A program made the position numbers and the translations under genes. Below, one piece after another: positions 32,154 through 43,613 of a stretch of DNA of 64,000 nucleotides (its first letter is position 1; each line of letters starts with the position of its first letter). The notes beneath the pieces are model-generated. The model was not told the origin of the DNA, searched no databases, and saw only the letters and a list, made by a program, of their open reading frames with translations. The DNA is from Selaginella moellendorffii (Eukaryota > Streptophyta > Lycopodiopsida > Selaginellales > Selaginellaceae), in NCBI RefSeq assembly GCF_000143415.4, contig NW_003314286.1, positions 1,782,359-1,846,358 on the forward strand, given 5' to 3'.

Positions 32154-33243
32154 TTACACGTTTGGGATCCTTCCCTCGCTACCATACCGCGGCTCAAAGT
32201 CCGACGCCGCATTCTTGTCAGCAGCAGACTGCAGCGTTGCGGCGATTCCACCCGGCTCCAGTCCCCCAGTGTTCCGCTTCTCAACAGATTGAACTCGAGA
32301 TGCGTCCTCGTGAGTTACAACCTTGTCGATCGGCATCTTAGCGGCGGCGTTCTGTTTACACGTAAACATCCGGTGAGCAACAATATCGATGAATCCGGAA
32401 GAAAAAAAAGGCTTACATCCAGCACATCCTTCACCGTGGGGATCGCTGTAGTGGATCCTGCAGCGTTCATGTCAGCAGCCGACTGTGCTTCCGCGGCCAC
32501 CACCCGCTTCACCCCGGTAGCATTGCCAGTTGCACGGCTCTCGGCGCTCTGGATGACTTTTGCATCGGGACGAGTGATCGGCTTGTCTCCAATGTTTTCC
32601 GCGGCAACTTCCAATGCCTGAGCAGTAATCGCGAAACAAAAACAGGTATCAGCATTGCCGGCTAGAACGAAAGCCAAGAACTTCGAAGAGCTTCTCACCT
32701 CTCCAATGGTGATGGGATGGTCGACGACGTCCACTGTCCCGGTTGCTGGCACTCCCTGCTTAGGAAGCCTCTAGTTAAGTTCCAGTCGAGCTCTTCTTCT
32801 CCAAATCCACGGCAAGAGAGGAAATTCAAAGAACTTACCATCGTACTAACATCGATGTCGACGGAATCCATGAAAGCATCCGTGGTGGCTATTTCATCCA
32901 GCGTTGGAACCTGCTGCGCGGCATAGAAATCGTCTCCAGAAAAGTCCGCGGCAGGAACTTGCGTTGCGAAGACATCATCTGTGGCACTGGCAGGAGTGGC
33001 AGACGCAGCAGCAGAAGCTCTATCGACGGCCGACTGCATTTTGGCGGCGGTGCCTCCCTTGATTGTCTGCCCGAATCGTGCGTTCTCCACGCTGCGCATC
33101 ATAGCAGCGTCCTCGGCAGTGATGGGCTGCTCGCGGAGGTCGCCCCGCGCGTTAAAGACTTCGCCATACGTTGGCTGCGACGCTCCTCGCGACTGGGGCT
33201 GCTGTGCTCGCGCAGCCATGCTCGCCAAGGACCTCCTCGGCAT
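32154..33243 (-). CDS. seed maturation protein (SMP) type LEA protein
   Basis: This late-embryogenesis-abundant protein of the SMP family is expected to protect cells during drying. Exons are 33243-32839, 32770-32699, 32617-32417 and 32351-32154, all phase 0, giving 291 aa. Three SMP-like units are visible: DLREQPITAEDAAMMRSVEN with GGTAAKMQSAVDRA, then HPITIGEALEVAAENIG with PITRPDAKVIQSAESRATG and VVAAEAQSAADMNA, then PIDKVVTHEDASRVQSVEKR with GGIAATLQSAADKNA. The protein is hydrophilic and rich in Ala, Asp and Ser. MAARAQQP, eight residues downstream, is an alternative start. A decayed copy lies directly downstream. Confidence 0.92.
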
Positions 33244-33629
33244 CGCAGAACAGAGCGATGGATTCTTGCTGGCCGTCCTGGACGCACATTGTTTCGGGTG
33301 AGATGCGATCGACCAGCCAAGAACAATGGAGGGTGAGCTCGATCAAACCTGGATGCAAAGGAGGCCACTTGATAGGAGAAGTTGATCGCGCCGCGCACCA
33401 TGACCATTTTGCTCTTCTTGTGCTTTTTCTTTTGTCGAAGAGGATGTAAGGAAGAAACGTAAGGAGGCTGTGTAGTTCTACCGGGGAATATAAACCATGG
33501 TATAGCCAGTAGCCCATTTGGCACGTAGCATGGTTGCGTGGTGGCGGCCTAGTGGTGAAACGTGGATGGCAAGATTTTTAAGCCTATGCAACAAACTAGG
33601 TTGACCTTTCACGCTAAAGTTTCACCACT

Positions 33630-33701
33630 GGATCCGTGGCGCAATGGTAGCGCGTCTGACTCCAGATCAGAAGGCTGCGTGTTCGAGTCACGCCGGGTTC
33701 A
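33630..33701 (+). tRNA. tRNA-Trp (CCA)
   Basis: A full cloverleaf can be folded. The acceptor stem pairs GGATCCG (33630-33636) with CGGGTTC (33694-33700), with A as discriminator base. The anticodon stem TCTGA/TCAGA encloses the loop CTCCAGA, with anticodon CCA at 33662-33664. The T arm holds GTTCGAGTC, the internal B box. There is no intron. A T-run follows at about 33713-33718, fitting RNA polymerase III termination. It lies in the gap between the LEA and one-helix protein genes. Confidence 0.95.
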
Positions 33702-33875
33702 TCCGGTTTTCCTTTTTTCTTAAAAAATACCTTTAATAAAGGTATAGCATTTTTCTGAAAAAATGTTCTAGAAGTGGGACGTGAACTGCGATATCATTGC
33801 ATTGGCCAGGTTGACGTACCCGATAACCTAGGTTCAAAACCATTATTTCTTGTCTATTGTCCTAGTAGTGGAATT

Positions 33876-34395
33876 TTATCTTGCCTGGTCAGGGATGCTT
33901 TTCCCTGTGTGAGATTCGATAATGATCCCAGACGTAAGGCCAAGCATCGCCCAGCCACCATTTATCGCTTCGATCTCGCGTCGTCGCTGTGTTTAACACC
34001 AAAATACTTGGAAATGTTTCTTGGCTAAAATTGCGATCACTTGCCTTGAGCTTGGCACGGAATTTAATCCGCTCCATTTCTACTGCTGCCAGTCGCTTGG
34101 CTTCCAAGGGATCAAGCATCGTCACAATTCGCGAGTTCCCGGAAGATGGCCTCGCCGGATTGCTCTGCTCAAGAAAGAAAAGAATTCCATGGTTGGAGAA
34201 GAAAACTCAAGAAACTGTAGCTTACTCCTGCGTATGAACTGCTTATAACTCTGCTGAATCTCCTCCTCTTGCCACCAGTACCTCCACTGAAAGCTCGAGA
34301 ATGGCTTGCAAGCTCCAAGTTCTAAACGAGTTCTCTTACCTTGTCGCGAAGGTCGCGGGACCATTTGAGTGAAGCGGCATTCCCGACGAGGCCAT
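33876..34395 (-). CDS. one-helix LHC-like (HLIP/LIL-type) plastid protein
   Basis: Exons 34395-34340, 34286-34226, 34164-34045 and 33986-33876 encode 115 aa with consistent phases. The N-terminus (MASSGMPLHSNGPATFATS, then KRRRFSRVISSSYA) looks like a chloroplast transit peptide. The C-terminus has the chlorophyll-binding helix motif REIEAINGGWAMLGLTSGII, shared by high-light-inducible and one-helix proteins, with Glu and Asn as expected pigment ligands. Such proteins bind chlorophyll or carotenoid and protect photosystem assembly. The last intron uses a GC donor (AAG|GCAAGT). It is divergent from organellar RF1, with 45 bp between the start codons. Confidence 0.82.
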
Positions 34396-34440
34396 TGATC
34401 TCGTCTAGGGTTCTTTGTTTGGTTAAACATTTTATCACCT

Positions 34441-36556
<2,116 letters not shown>

Positions 36557-37004
36557 CGCTTGGATAAATCGACCGGGAAACGAGAAAAAAAAAATGTAAC
36601 TTTGCGCAAAGAATGAAAAAAAAAACGATCTTTTGTTTTCACGCGAGAATGGTCTTGGTTTTGTACTCACGCGTAAACTCTCTTCAGACACCCGACTCTG
36701 GAGGGAATGAAAGATGGAAAATCAAAAACAACGCCACCTAGTGCGCGTTGTGCTGTATCACAAATACTTTCGCTCATTGATCGTCCCGACAGCCGCTTGC
36801 GGCCGGCAGCAGGGCCTACAAAGAGAGAGATACCGAGATGTCTTTCCAGATCTTGTAAGAACGAGCGCTGGATCGCAGCACAGAAACTTGCGATCTCGAG
36901 CGTCTCTAACTTTGTGTTTCTCACTTGCTTGTAGATATCATAGGAGTCTTGGATCAGGAAGATGGTTGTATAGTAGATCTCCTTTTACCTCTACAGTTTG
37001 GGCG
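36557..37004. other. spacer, possibly 5' leader of the zinc-binding gene
   Basis: The reading frame of the next gene stays open upstream to an ATG at 36714, which would add 97 residues without recognisable features. I regard this as leader sequence. Confidence 0.5.
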
Positions 37005-37857
37005 ATGGAGGATTTCGATCATAGCTTTGTTCTTTGGAACAAGCCAGTGTTGGATGAAAACGAGCCGAGCAGTCCTGTCCTGTTCAAGGCAAGTGATCCA
37101 GGTGACGTCGAGGAGAAGCCACAGAAGCAACAAGACACGCCGGAAGATCTCTACAAGCTCTACGAGCAGCTCACTGGGCCATTCCAGGAGTTCACTCTCA
37201 AGGATTTTGTTAGTGGAATCAAGCAAAACGGCGGCCTCGATTCTCCAGCTTACGACATTGCAGTGCCGACGAAAAGCTCCTCCATATCCCCTAGAAATTC
37301 TCTTCACGGGGAACTTTGCAAGGAGTCACCCGCGAGCTCTCCATGGAACCGGCCGAGGTCACCCATGCTTCCAGCGAACAAACGAGTGAGGCCAACTCCA
37401 TCTTGCGACGCATCGTTTTACCAGTCGCCCAAGAGAAGCGGAGCTCCAATTCCTGTGGAGCACGGCACAGATTGTCACATTTGCAATACGAAAGCCATGA
37501 TCGTCAAGACCAGATGCCTGGTAACAATGCGCATTGAATCTCTTTCCATTTTGCTTGAGCTTTAGTTTGAGCTCCTCCTCCAGGTGTGTGGCAAAGTTTA
37601 CTGCCGGAAGTGCGTCAAGGAAGGCATGGGCAGCATGTTGGAAGGAAGGAAATGCCGATCTTGTCTTGGCCATCGTTTCAATCCAAGGTTTCTAATCAGA
37701 CCTTTCTTCTTTCTTGTTTTGTAACTGTTCTCTTTGATTTCTCAGGTACATTGATCGAGCTGGAAAGGGATGGTGGATCTCAAATCGAGTGAAGCAAGTG
37801 GAGATGAGATGGGCGGCCAAGAGGTCAAGAGCAGAGTTCCAGAGTTTACAATTCTAG
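37005..37857 (+). CDS. Cys-rich zinc-binding protein (XLG-like Cys region)
   Basis: Three exons (37005-37520, 37584-37687, 37746-37857) encode 243 aa. The N-terminal two thirds are Pro/Ser-rich and acidic, without a known domain. The C-terminal third holds a compact cysteine module: CHICNTKAMIVKTRCLVCGK, YCRKCVKEGMG, GRKCRSCLG. The spacing suggests a treble-clef zinc fold. This pattern resembles the Cys-rich region of plant extra-large G proteins, but no GTPase domain is present. The role is unknown. The start MEDFDHSFVLWNKP is chosen because it opens the conserved-looking part. Confidence 0.75.
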
Positions 37858-37998
37858 CATTTTAGGGCTTTCTTTTACTTCTTGTAAAGGTTTGTAAGAA
37901 ATGAAACTCATTAGCCCTAACTTTATAAGGACAAGAGGAAAGGGGGAAGGTTTTCTAGGGTTCCTGGGGCTCTAGGGCAGAGGCAGTCGCGAATCGCG

Positions 37999-39171
37999 AT
38001 GGGGAAGCACGAATTCATGACGCCCAAGGCGATCGCCAACCGGATCAAGGCTAAGGGCCTCCAGAAGCTGCGCTGGTATTGTCAGATGTGCGAGAAGCAG
38101 TGCCGCGACGAGAACGGCTTCAAGTGCCACTGCCTGAGCGAGAGCCACCAGCGGCAGATGCAGATCTTCGGCATGAGCCCCGGTAAATTCGTAGGCCAGT
38201 TCTCGCACGATTTCGAGTCGGCATTCATGGAGCACATGAAGCGCAACCATCGCTCCAGCCGCGTCGCCGCCAACGTCGTCTACAATGCCTACATCCAGGA
38301 CAGGACCCACGTCCACATGAACTCCTCGCGCTGGGCGACGCTCACCGATTTCGTCAAGTACCTCGGCCGGACCGGCAAGTGCAAGGTGGAGGACACTCCC
38401 AAGGGCTGGTTCCTGACTTACATCGATCGCGAGCCCGAGACGCTCCTCCGGGAGGGGCAGAAGCAAAAGAGGATCGCTGCCGAGGCCGCCGGGGAGGATC
38501 GCCACGAGAGGGAGATCGTGTCCATGATCAAAAAGGCCAAGAAATCGTCGCAGCACCAGCCCGAGGCTGGCTCCTCGCAGCAGGCCACCGAGATTGACAA
38601 GGAGGTCGAGGCCGGAGAAAAGATCGCGTTTTCCTTCGGTGGCGCTTCGAAGCCGCCGGTGGCGAAGCCGGCCTCGATCGAGAGACACGAGGAGCACAAG
38701 AGCGAGGAGAAAAATCCGGTTTTGGCCGCTGACACTCCTCCGCCCAAGTCAAAGGGAATGGGAGCTCTCGACGAGCTCATGAAGGAGCAAGAACTCGTCA
38801 AGGAGAGGAAGAACCGAAAGGACTACTGGCTCTCCGAGGGGCTCGTCGTCAAGGTGATGGCCAAGAGCCTGGCCGATTACTACAAGCGCAAGGGGGTGGT
38901 GAGGCAAGTGATCAACAAGTACGTGGGAGAGATCGAGATGCTCGACAGTGGTCACGTACTCAAGGTGGATCAGGCGGAGCTGGAGACCGTGATCCCGCAA
39001 ATCGGCGGCCTTGTGAAGATCGTCAACGGGGCTTACAGGGATTCCTTGGCCAAGCTCGTGTCGATCGACGAGGACAACTTCTGCGCGAATGTACACATCG
39101 AGAAAGGTTCGTACATTGGAAGGCTTGTTCCAGGGATCGCGTACGAGGACCTGTGCAAAGTCCACGCATAG
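37999..39171 (+). CDS. KIN17: KIN17 DNA/RNA-binding protein
   Basis: A single exon encodes 390 aa. The start MGKHEFMTPKAIANRIKAKG is the conserved KIN17 N-terminus. A C2H2-like zinc finger follows (CQMCEKQC...HCLSESHQRQ, about residues 28-54), then the winged-helix middle domain (VYNAYIQDRTHVHMNSSRWA, DFVKYLGRTGKCKVEDTPKG). A charged linker (residues about 160-250) leads to the C-terminal KOW/SH3-like part (YWLSEGLVVKVMAK, GAYRDSLAKLVSIDEDNF, IEKGSYIGRLVPGIAYEDL). KIN17 acts in DNA replication/repair and is linked to the spliceosome. The family length is about 390-410 aa. A sense CTAGGGTTC precedes the ATG (37955-37963). Confidence 0.96.
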   Translation: MGKHEFMTPKAIANRIKAKGLQKLRWYCQMCEKQCRDENGFKCHCLSESHQRQMQIFGMSPGKFVGQFSHDFESAFMEHMKRNHRSSRVAANVVYNAYIQDRTHVHMNSSRWATLTDFVKYLGRTGKCKVEDTPKGWFLTYIDREPETLLREGQKQKRIAAEAAGEDRHEREIVSMIKKAKKSSQHQPEAGSSQQATEIDKEVEAGEKIAFSFGGASKPPVAKPASIERHEEHKSEEKNPVLAADTPPPKSKGMGALDELMKEQELVKERKNRKDYWLSEGLVVKVMAKSLADYYKRKGVVRQVINKYVGEIEMLDSGHVLKVDQAELETVIPQIGGLVKIVNGAYRDSLAKLVSIDEDNFCANVHIEKGSYIGRLVPGIAYEDLCKVHA

Positions 39172-39411
39172 AGATGGAAGAACCAGCGGAGATGAAATTA
39201 TGCTTCGATCGTTGGAACCATTTCAACGATGTACCAACAGTAATGGTATTGTTTCTTTCGTTTTCGTTTTGTTTCGCTCGGCTTGGAAGGATGTGAACCC
39301 ACCCGTGGGAGCAAGCTTCGTCTGTTTGCTCTCTCACGTTTTCCTCGCAAAAGTGCGAGAGTTTTTCTAGGTGGGATAGCCGCGACACTCGGCTTCTGTC
39401 CAGCTGGATGA

Positions 39412-39842
39412 GTCGCGTTCCTACACAGAGTAGAGGCGGATCAAAAGCACCGAAAGCAGAGGACGAAGTTACCGGGATCTCTGGAAGTGGCGGCTGTGAT
39501 CTTCTTCTGCTCGATGCTCATCTCACCCGGTAAGTTTTTCCAAAGTCTCTCTTTCGTGTTTCTAATGCGAGCTTCGGCGTCCACAGGCCTACAGATTACC
39601 ATGAAAGATTGCAAGTGGTTTTTTTGCTTCCGTTTTTCCGCTCTGGTTTCTAAAGCTCTTGCCTTTCTTGCTCAGATTGTCTCGCGATTAGCCCCGTTTG
39701 TCCTCCCCAATCCGTGAGGAATATAACTTGTAGAACCGGAGGCACCGGAAGCTGCGAGTGCTACTTCGTTGGTCGATGCTATCCTCAAAACAAAGGGTGC
39801 TACATTCTGGGCGCGACGGAGCAAGTTTTCTGTGGCTTCTAG
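39412..39842 (+). CDS. possible secreted 8-cysteine peptide (5' end unresolved)
   Basis: One frame reads a signal-peptide-like stretch (RTKLPGSLEVAAVIFFCSML) up to 39532. A 143-nt GT-AG intron (39533-39675) follows, then a cysteine-rich tail: DCLAISPVCPPQSVRNITC, RTGGTGSCECYFVGRCYP, QNKGCYILGATEQVFCGF, and a TAG at 39840-39842. The spacing is C-x6-C-x9-C-x7-C-x-C-x5-C-x6-C-x10-C. An intron just after the signal peptide is typical of plant secreted cysteine-rich peptides. I do not recognise the family. The weak point is the start: no ATG lies upstream of the hydrophobic stretch in this frame, only one inside it near 39514. A missed upstream exon or a pseudogene remain possible. Confidence 0.45.
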
Positions 39843-39918
39843 CACCATTTTCATTTTCAAATAAAACCTTCACGTTAGAAGGTAAAAAGAAGCGAGGGTT
39901 CGTCACCTTTTAGAGCTT

Positions 39919-40418
39919 CTACTTGAGCTTGGACTTCGCGGAGCTCTTGAGTGGGTTGACGACGGGCCTGGCGAGCGTCTGGACCTTTTGGAAGTCGTAT
40001 TTCACGGACAGGAATCCAAGCGCGACCGCGACGATGAAGGCTGGATTTGCGTGAACCTGGGAACCGGAGCTTGGATTCTTGTGGAGAATGCCCTCCTTGA
40101 TCAGCCCCCACGCGATCAAGAGCATCCCAAACATGCTCATTCTTCCATGCTTGAAAACTCCCACCAGCGCTCCCGCGACAGCGAAGTAACTCCCAGCAAT
40201 CACCTGGGAGATGGGAGTTAGTCATGAATTTCTAGAGTTGAGCTTACCTCGAGGCGGAGAAGATCGAGACCCGGGGAGTTTGTCTCGGTGATGTTGTACT
40301 GCTCGAGGATCTTGTCCCAAGAAGGCAGCGAGAGATCGGTGATCAAGCCCCGGACGCACGCTCCAGGGAGGAGGAGAGATTTGACGAGCCAGAGAGGAGT
40401 GGCTTTGCTGCCGGCCAT
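39919..40418 (-). CDS. small multi-pass membrane protein, unknown function
   Basis: Two exons (40418-40248 and 40203-39919, phase 0) encode 151 aa. The N-terminal 57 residues (MAGSKATPLWLVKSLLLPGA, PSWDKILEQYNITETNSPG) are followed by at least two hydrophobic helices, VIAGSYFAVAGALVGVFKHG with MFGMLLIAWGLIKEGIL, and AFIVAVALGFLSVKYDF. The C-terminus is basic (SSAKSKLK). It looks like a conserved plant organelle or endomembrane protein, but I cannot name the family. It is divergent from ClpT. Confidence 0.82.
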
Positions 40419-40726
40419 TTGGACGGCCGTAAGCTCCAGAGGATTGGTGCAAACGCCGGCTTGGCAGGGAACCCTGGAGGACGAGGAAGAATGCGCTATG
40501 CCAGTTGGATTGTGATTGCCTACCTGAAGAGTGGGAGCTGGAAGAGCACGATCGCCAGGAAGAGCCGGGACGAGATCGTGGCAATGGTTGCAGATCGAGA
40601 GGCTGCGCCCCGATTCCTCGCGCGGATCGTCGCCTGGCGCCGATCGCTCGTCTCCTCCATCCTAGCAGCGACGACTAAATCGAAAAAATGACAATGCCCT
40701 AGAAATATTTTGTGCGTGGCTTGGCT

Positions 40727-41729
40727 ATGGCGTGCTCGTGCCGGATCGCTTCGCTTTCTTCTTCCTCTTTTTCATGTCTGGGCCCTTCGGCGCCATCACA
40801 TTCTTCGCCATTGCTGCGCGGAGGACTCGCGCAACGGCTAGGACGTAGATTAGGGTTTAAGCTGGAGCTCACAAGGAAGAATTCGAGGCAGTGGAATGGC
40901 GCTACCGTGTGCATGGTTCTTCCTACTGGGTAAGATCACTATGCTCGCCTCCATCCATTCTCATCGATTGCTTGGATTCCACAGCAAGCCCGACGCTACA
41001 TTGGAGAAGGATAAACAAGCAAAGTAAGTGGAAAGAAGATTTTTTTGCTCGCCTACATGGTTAGATTCTTCCGAAGATGGAGCGCGCGAGCGATCAAGGC
41101 TTTCAGCATGGCGGAGCTCGAGGCACGAAAGATGAAATACGCCACCACTGGAACGGAGTCTCTGCTCATGGGAATTCTCACCGAAGGTACTTACACTCTT
41201 TTCTCGGTGGATTTTTTCATCTTTCGTTGTTCATCTGTCATCTTTCATCTTTGTTTGTTTCGTGATTTCAGGGACGAGCAAAGCTTCTCTTTACTTGCGA
41301 GCAAACGGTGTGACGCTGTTCAAGGTGAGGAACGAGGCTGTCAATGTTCTCGGCAAGGCAGACATGTATTTCTTTAGTCCCGAGCACCCACCACTTACGG
41401 AGCCCGCACAACAGGCACTCGACTGGGCAGTGGATGAACACCAAAAGCTGGGTAAGTTCTTGCCAAGTTTTCACTTTATTCTTTTCGATCGAGTATATCC
41501 AGGAGCAAATGGAGAGATCTCAACAATGCTGCTGCTGCTGGGCATTTGGGAGCAGAAGAACTCGGCCGGGCAAAAGATCCTCGCTGCTCTGGGATTCGAC
41601 GATAAGAAAGCGCAAGAGATCCTAGCAGCGGTACGTAGAGATCATTGTTTTGATGCTAAAAGGTTAACGAGCATTGTGGTCAATGTGGTGATGCAGGAAA
41701 GAGAAGATTTGGGAATCCCGGCCACTTGA
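40727..41729 (+). CDS. plastid Clp protease accessory subunit ClpT
   Basis: Six exons (40727-40929, 40985-41023, 41077-41186, 41272-41451, 41503-41630, 41697-41729) encode 230 aa. The N-terminus (MACSCRIASLSSSSFSCLGP) is a typical Ser-rich plastid transit peptide. The mature part is a Clp N-domain: WSARAIKAFSMAELEARKMK, YATTGTESLLMGILTEGTS, ASLYLRANGVTLFKVRNEA and GEISTMLLLLGIWEQKNSAG, without AAA+ ATPase domains. ClpT1/T2 stabilise the chloroplast ClpPR core. The motif TTAGGGTTT, seen in leaders elsewhere here, falls inside exon 1 (40850-40858), so a later start is conceivable, but it would remove the transit peptide. Confidence 0.92.
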
Positions 41730-41916
41730 GAGAGCAAAGGCAAACTTTTTGTGCCATGAAGAACAGAGAAATCCGCCACCTTGTCCCTGTAGGAAAAATT
41801 GGAAAGCCAAATGGGGGGAAAATCCCTAATTTTGTGGTCACATTTTTAGGGTTTACAGGAGTGATCGCAGGGGCGAAAATGGGCGTCAGTGCCTGAAGCT
41901 CGGAGTGCGCTAGAAA

Positions 41917-42967
41917 ATGTCAATGTCAGGGAGCGCCAGCACTGGACCAGCAATCACGATTATTATAGAAGACGATGATGCCGATCTCCAAATTTCTTCC
42001 GAAGATTTGTTCTTGACTTTACCGCAGGTATGTTGCTGAGCACGTCTTGCGCCTTGCGATCACTCCAAGAAAAAAAACAAAATATCTTCCGCTTCCATTG
42101 ATTTTGTTTGAATTTTTTTTGCTTCTCATGCTGTTGTTTGCTGACATTGCTCAAGGTAAACTCGGTCACTCGTCCAACACTCCACGACTTTATTGTCATT
42201 GATCCTCTGGACGATCCTTTAGAGCTGCGACTCGGTCCTTCAGGTTGCTCATAGTATTTTTTTATTATTTTTTTATTTCCTAGAGCTTAGTTTTTTCTAA
42301 GATTTAAGCTTTGCTTTGGTGTTTAATCCAGGTGCTTCCACTCCGAGACGAAGCGAGGATGCCCGTGCAGACAGGCCGGACGCTCCTCCCGCGATCGATC
42401 TCCAGTTTTCGCTTAGCGGCGAAGCCATCACCGAAACTAAGAAGGTACGTCGAGCTCTCGTTTGCTCGCTTTCTCGGTTTGTTTGATTTGTTCGCTTGTG
42501 TTCGCGTCGTTTAGACTTTCTCGTGACGTGAGTGCTGTGTAGTTTATGGCCTGCCAGCCAAGTGGTACCTCGTAGAACTTGTGTGCTGGGTGCATCGTCA
42601 TCACAATCAATTTCTCGAGTGAACTTCCAGGACCACCACGTTTCGTCCTTGTTTGACAATTCCCTTTGGATTTTTCTTCTTCTTCTTCTTCTATTGATTT
42701 CCTCTCTGTTTTCTCTTTTCTTTGTTGTTTTCTCATGGGATGATCTTGCAGAGACGCAAGCCCTCCGCCGATGATTCGCTAAGCGCGGGTGTTAGGCTAA
42801 CTTGTATCATCTGTATGGACGCGATGAAGGAAGAGACCTCAACCATATGTGGTCACATTTTTTGCAAAGAGTGTATTCTAGTGGCCATTCAAGCGCGCAA
42901 GGCATGCCCCACTTGCCGGAGGAAATTGACCAGCAAGGACATCCATCGCATCTACCTCTCGAGCTAA
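41917..42967 (+). CDS. RING-HC ubiquitin ligase (RNF4/SLX8-like)
   Basis: Four exons (41917-42027, 42156-42243, 42332-42444, 42752-42967) encode 175 aa. The acidic N-terminal part (AITIIIEDDDADLQI) resembles a hydrophobic-acidic SUMO-interacting motif. The C-terminus is a C3HC4 RING: CIICMDAMKEETSTICGHIF, CKECILVAIQARKACPTCRR. Size and layout resemble small RNF4/Slx8-type ligases, which target SUMOylated nuclear proteins; this function is inferred. Intron 3 is about 307 nt. A sense TTAGGGTTT lies at 41846-41854. Confidence 0.88.
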
Positions 42968-43354
42968 GCTAGCTCGAGAGAGAAATCCAGGGCCGCGTCT
43001 GCCGATCCACCGAGGGAAAAACTAAGAAAAAGATATGGAAAAGCAGGAAAGATATCGCCCGCCGCGAGAGATCTTCATACGTACCGCGCATGAAGAAATC
43101 GAGCAGCGGCAATTGTACCTTACGCTAGCTATAAGCTTGTCCCACCGCGGAAAAAGAAGAAGGGGTGACATTCTTCGTTCCAAAACCATATATGTGTATA
43201 AGCTATGATTCTTTTTGAAAGATTGATGATCTCTATCAATGCATTGACTGGGTGGGCAAAGAATATTTTGTCTAGTATGACATCCAAATCACAAGCTGGC
43301 CAGGCCATGCGCCACGTCCGCCGGGCGGGATCCTCCACGTCGGAGATGACGCGT

Positions 43355-43383
43355 CACGTGGCCTTCACGTGACGGTTCACGTG
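43355..43383. promoter_or_regulatory. triple G-box cluster
   Basis: Perfect CACGTG occurs at 43355-43360, 43366-43371 and 43378-43383, with start-to-start distances of 11 and 12 bp, about one helical turn. Further ACGT cores (CCACGTC) lie just upstream. Regular phasing suggests a binding platform for bZIP or bHLH dimers. It sits 0.4 kb past the RING gene and 3.4 kb before the bHLH gene, so its target is unknown. Confidence 0.55.
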
Positions 43384-43554
43384 ATGGCCTGGGGGCCTTT
43401 TCTTTTCACCCCACGCCACCACCAGCGCAGTAACTCCAGTTAGTTGAAAATCCGCTGGCAAGGCAACAGTTTTGGATAAGAGACTAGGAGGCGGCACTTT
43501 CACCGAGGTGAAAGAGGCCCCTATCGGCGGCGTAATGGCCGCGCGGCAGGGCCA

Positions 43555-43613
43555 GCGGCGCCACCGGCGGCGGTGACGGTCGCGTGGCCCCGCCGCCCGC
43601 GGGGTGGCGCCGC
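43555..43613. repeat. GC-rich inverted repeat
   Basis: GCGGCGCCACC (43555-43565) and its exact complement GGTGGCGCCGC (43603-43613) enclose a 37-bp GC-rich loop. It may only reflect base composition. Confidence 0.5.

Noticed and set aside
36714-37004. 97-residue N-terminal extension of the Cys-rich zinc-binding protein
   Set aside because: Open frame only. No conserved features, and the sequence looks like leader.
37972-38697. 241-codon minus-strand open frame under KIN17
   Set aside because: Antisense shadow of the KIN17 coding sequence.
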